DNA from: Nakamurella flavida
GTDB taxonomy: Bacteria; Actinomycetota; Actinomycetes; Mycobacteriales; Nakamurellaceae
Assembly: GCF_030811475.1 (NCBI RefSeq)
Contig: NZ_JAUSQV010000001.1
Coordinates: forward strand, 248,001 to 312,000
DNA: 64,000 nucleotides
Direction of reading: 5' to 3'
The notes under the pieces are model-generated. The model did no database searches. It saw only the letters and a program-made list of their open reading frames with translations, and was not told the DNA's origin. Position 1 is the first letter of the stretch. The number at the start of each line of letters is the position of its first letter. Positions 62,749-64,000 of the stretch are shown here, piece after piece. A program made the translations under genes and the position numbers.

Positions 62749-63708
62749 TCAGCCCAGGACGCCGGCCACCTGGGCCACGGCCCGGGTGAGCGTGGCGTGG
62801 CCGATGCGGGCGGCGTGTTCGACCCGGACGGGGTCGATGGTCAGGCCCTGCACACCCGCGTCCTCGCCGGGCGCCAGGGTGCGGAGGAACCGCCGGGCGC
62901 GATCGGGGTGCCGCGCGTCGTCCAGGACGTCCAGGATCGGGCGCAGCCGGCGGCCCTCCTGGGCCATGGCCCCCAGGCCCGGCGCCATCCGGTCCAGCGC
63001 CTGCGCCCACAGCGGAGCGCGCCGGACGGCGGCGATGCGCCGCAGGTGCGCGGCGGGCCGGTTCACCAGGGCCAGCACGTGCGTGCTGCCGTCGCGCAGC
63101 GCCCGCAGCACCGGGAGCGGTTCGGCCACCGAGCCGTCGATCCAGCGGCGCCCGTGCAGCTCGACCGCCCGGCCGGCCAGGAAGGGGATCGAGGACGTCG
63201 CGCGGAACGCCAGCTTCCACTCCGCGGGGCTGCCCGGCCGCAGCACGTGTCCGGTCAGGTCCGCCGCATCCGTCGCCACCACGTGCAGCGGGGTGGGCGT
63301 GCTGCCCAGCCGGTCCCAGGCCATCGGCTTGGCGTGCGTCAGGATGCGGTCGATCAGGTGGTCCAGGGACACCACCGGCCGACGGTCGCGCAGGCGCCGG
63401 GCGTCGATGAAGTCGCGGTCGGCCATGTCCTCGAAGAAGACCCGAGCCGTCCCCTCGCCGCCGCCCAGCACGACGGCGGCACCGATGTACGCACCGGCGG
63501 AACTGCCGTAGACGACGTCGAAGGTGTCGCACAGGCCGGCGTCGGACAGCGCGTGCGCCATCCCGGCCGCGTAGGCCCCGCGCATCCCGCCGCCCGCCAC
63601 GACCAACGCGATCCGGTGGCCGTCGTCGCGACTGCCGGTGTCCCGACGGTGCAGCAGGGCACGCAGCACCTCGTCGTCCCCGGGGAGCTCGGGGGCGGGA
63701 GCGGTCAC
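62749..63708 (-). CDS. Patatin-like phospholipase
   Basis: Predicted serine acyl hydrolase (lipase/esterase) with the Ser-Asp dyad. 319 residues. Oxyanion loop GGGMRG (39-44), nucleophile in GSSAG (Ser70, 68-72), and catalytic Asp191 in WIDGSVAEP. The C-terminal 100 residues are helical and basic. GTG has GAGGAG six bases upstream. Related proteins include RssA and PNPLA6-like bacterial patatins. Substrate not deducible. Convergent with the two-TM protein, divergent from the last gene. Confidence 0.9.
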   Translation of the reverse strand: MTAPAPELPGDDEVLRALLHRRDTGSRDDGHRIALVVAGGGMRGAYAAGMAHALSDAGLCDTFDVVYGSSAGAYIGAAVVLGGGEGTARVFFEDMADRDFIDARRLRDRRPVVSLDHLIDRILTHAKPMAWDRLGSTPTPLHVVATDAADLTGHVLRPGSPAEWKLAFRATSSIPFLAGRAVELHGRRWIDGSVAEPLPVLRALRDGSTHVLALVNRPAAHLRRIAAVRRAPLWAQALDRMAPGLGAMAQEGRRLRPILDVLDDARHPDRARRFLRTLAPGEDAGVQGLTIDPVRVEHAARIGHATLTRAVAQVAGVLG

Positions 63709-63863
63709 GGGAATCTCCTCGGGGCGGACGGAACGGGCGCACCGAGCATCGTCCCGGACGAGCCAGGATCCCACACCGCGCGACGCTCCGGGCGGGGGAC
63801 GATCACGCCGGCGCGGGACCTCGACAGCCCGCGACGGGGGCGTGGCGGCCCGAGGATGGACCG

Positions 63864-64000
63864 ATGACCCAGGAAGATCCGGAGACGGAACGCCTCTTCG
63901 CCCTGCTGGCCGAACTGGAGGCATCCTCCGGGGCCTCGTTCGGTGGCCTCGCCATGTCGGACGGCCGGACGTGGCTGGAGATCCGGCAAGCGCCGCCGGA
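63864..64000 (+). CDS. Start of an unknown gene, cut by the window
   Basis: Only 45 codons are present: MTQEDPETERLFALLAELEASS followed by GASFGGLAMSDGRTWLEIRQ. GAGG lies nine bases before the ATG. Too short to assign. Confidence 0.4.
   Translation, partial: MTQEDPETERLFALLAELEASSGASFGGLAMSDGRTWLEIRQAPP

Noticed and set aside
1-64000. CRISPR arrays, tRNA or rRNA genes, insertion sequences
   Set aside because: No evenly spaced repeats with unique spacers, no T-loop or cloverleaf sequence, and no transposase motif were noticed in the gaps.

Overview
The window is chromosomal DNA of a very GC-rich actinobacterium. It encodes mycothione reductase (mycothiol is confined to Actinobacteria), many GTG starts, and many genes whose start codon sits 5-7 bases after a TANNNT -10 box, the arrangement of leaderless actinobacterial transcripts. 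Gene order from mtr through proS, rimP-nusA-ylxR-infB-ylxP-rbfA, truB, ribF, rpsO, pnp, an M16 peptidase, dapB, thyX, dapA, rnj to ftsK follows the order I know from Mycobacterium and its relatives. The species cannot be named from sequence alone; a Nakamurella-like or other non-mycobacterial actinomycete is my guess. No tRNA, rRNA, CRISPR array, transposase or prophage gene was seen.

Layout. 1-6.9 kb: mycothione reductase (runs off the left edge), a RIO-type kinase, a double-GNAT acetyltransferase, proS, and a two-gene unit of a ferritin-like DUF4439 protein and a lipoprotein. 7.1-23 kb: translation and RNA genes (rimP, nusA, ylxR, infB, ylxP, rbfA, a DHH phosphoesterase, truB, ribF, rpsO, pnp), interrupted by a GntR regulator-MFS transporter pair translationally coupled to truB. 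23-33 kb: M16 peptidase, dapB, a small TPR-like membrane protein, DUF421, a VOC dioxygenase behind a palindromic operator, a GNAT, a YcaQ-type glycosylase, a 36-residue membrane protein with a structured leader, a gamma-glutamyltransferase homologue, and a DUF4097-ribbon-helix-helix pair. 33-48 kb: thyX, a lipoprotein, a large secreted subtilase, DUF485-acetate symporter, a secreted protein plus sortase, a TIGR03085 protein, dapA-rnj-DUF952, an aldo/keto reductase and a TIMP-like secreted protein.

48.3-58.3 kb is a complete nitrate-assimilation block: a divergent HemD-like/winged-helix regulator (NnaR type), a molybdopterin nitrate reductase carrying an in-frame C-terminal extra module, nirB, nirD, a NarK-type transporter and cysG (siroheme for NirB). 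The genes overlap or nearly touch and read as one operon; a GlnR-like box and a 16-bp-period direct repeat lie in the divergent promoter region. 58.3-64 kb: an unknown protein, ftsK, a small two-helix membrane protein, a patatin and the start of an unknown gene.

The most unusual signals are regulatory. Six TGACGTCA-like octamers lie on one DNA face (11-bp multiples) at the start of the ribbon-helix-helix gene. Four pentamers of the form KTMAC lie at an exact 9-bp period ahead of the secreted protein-sortase pair. Other points are a nested inverted repeat ahead of proS, the nitrate reductase fusion, Asp-rich tails on both RimP and RbfA, and a DapB with Phe in place of the usual Gly in the substrate loop.
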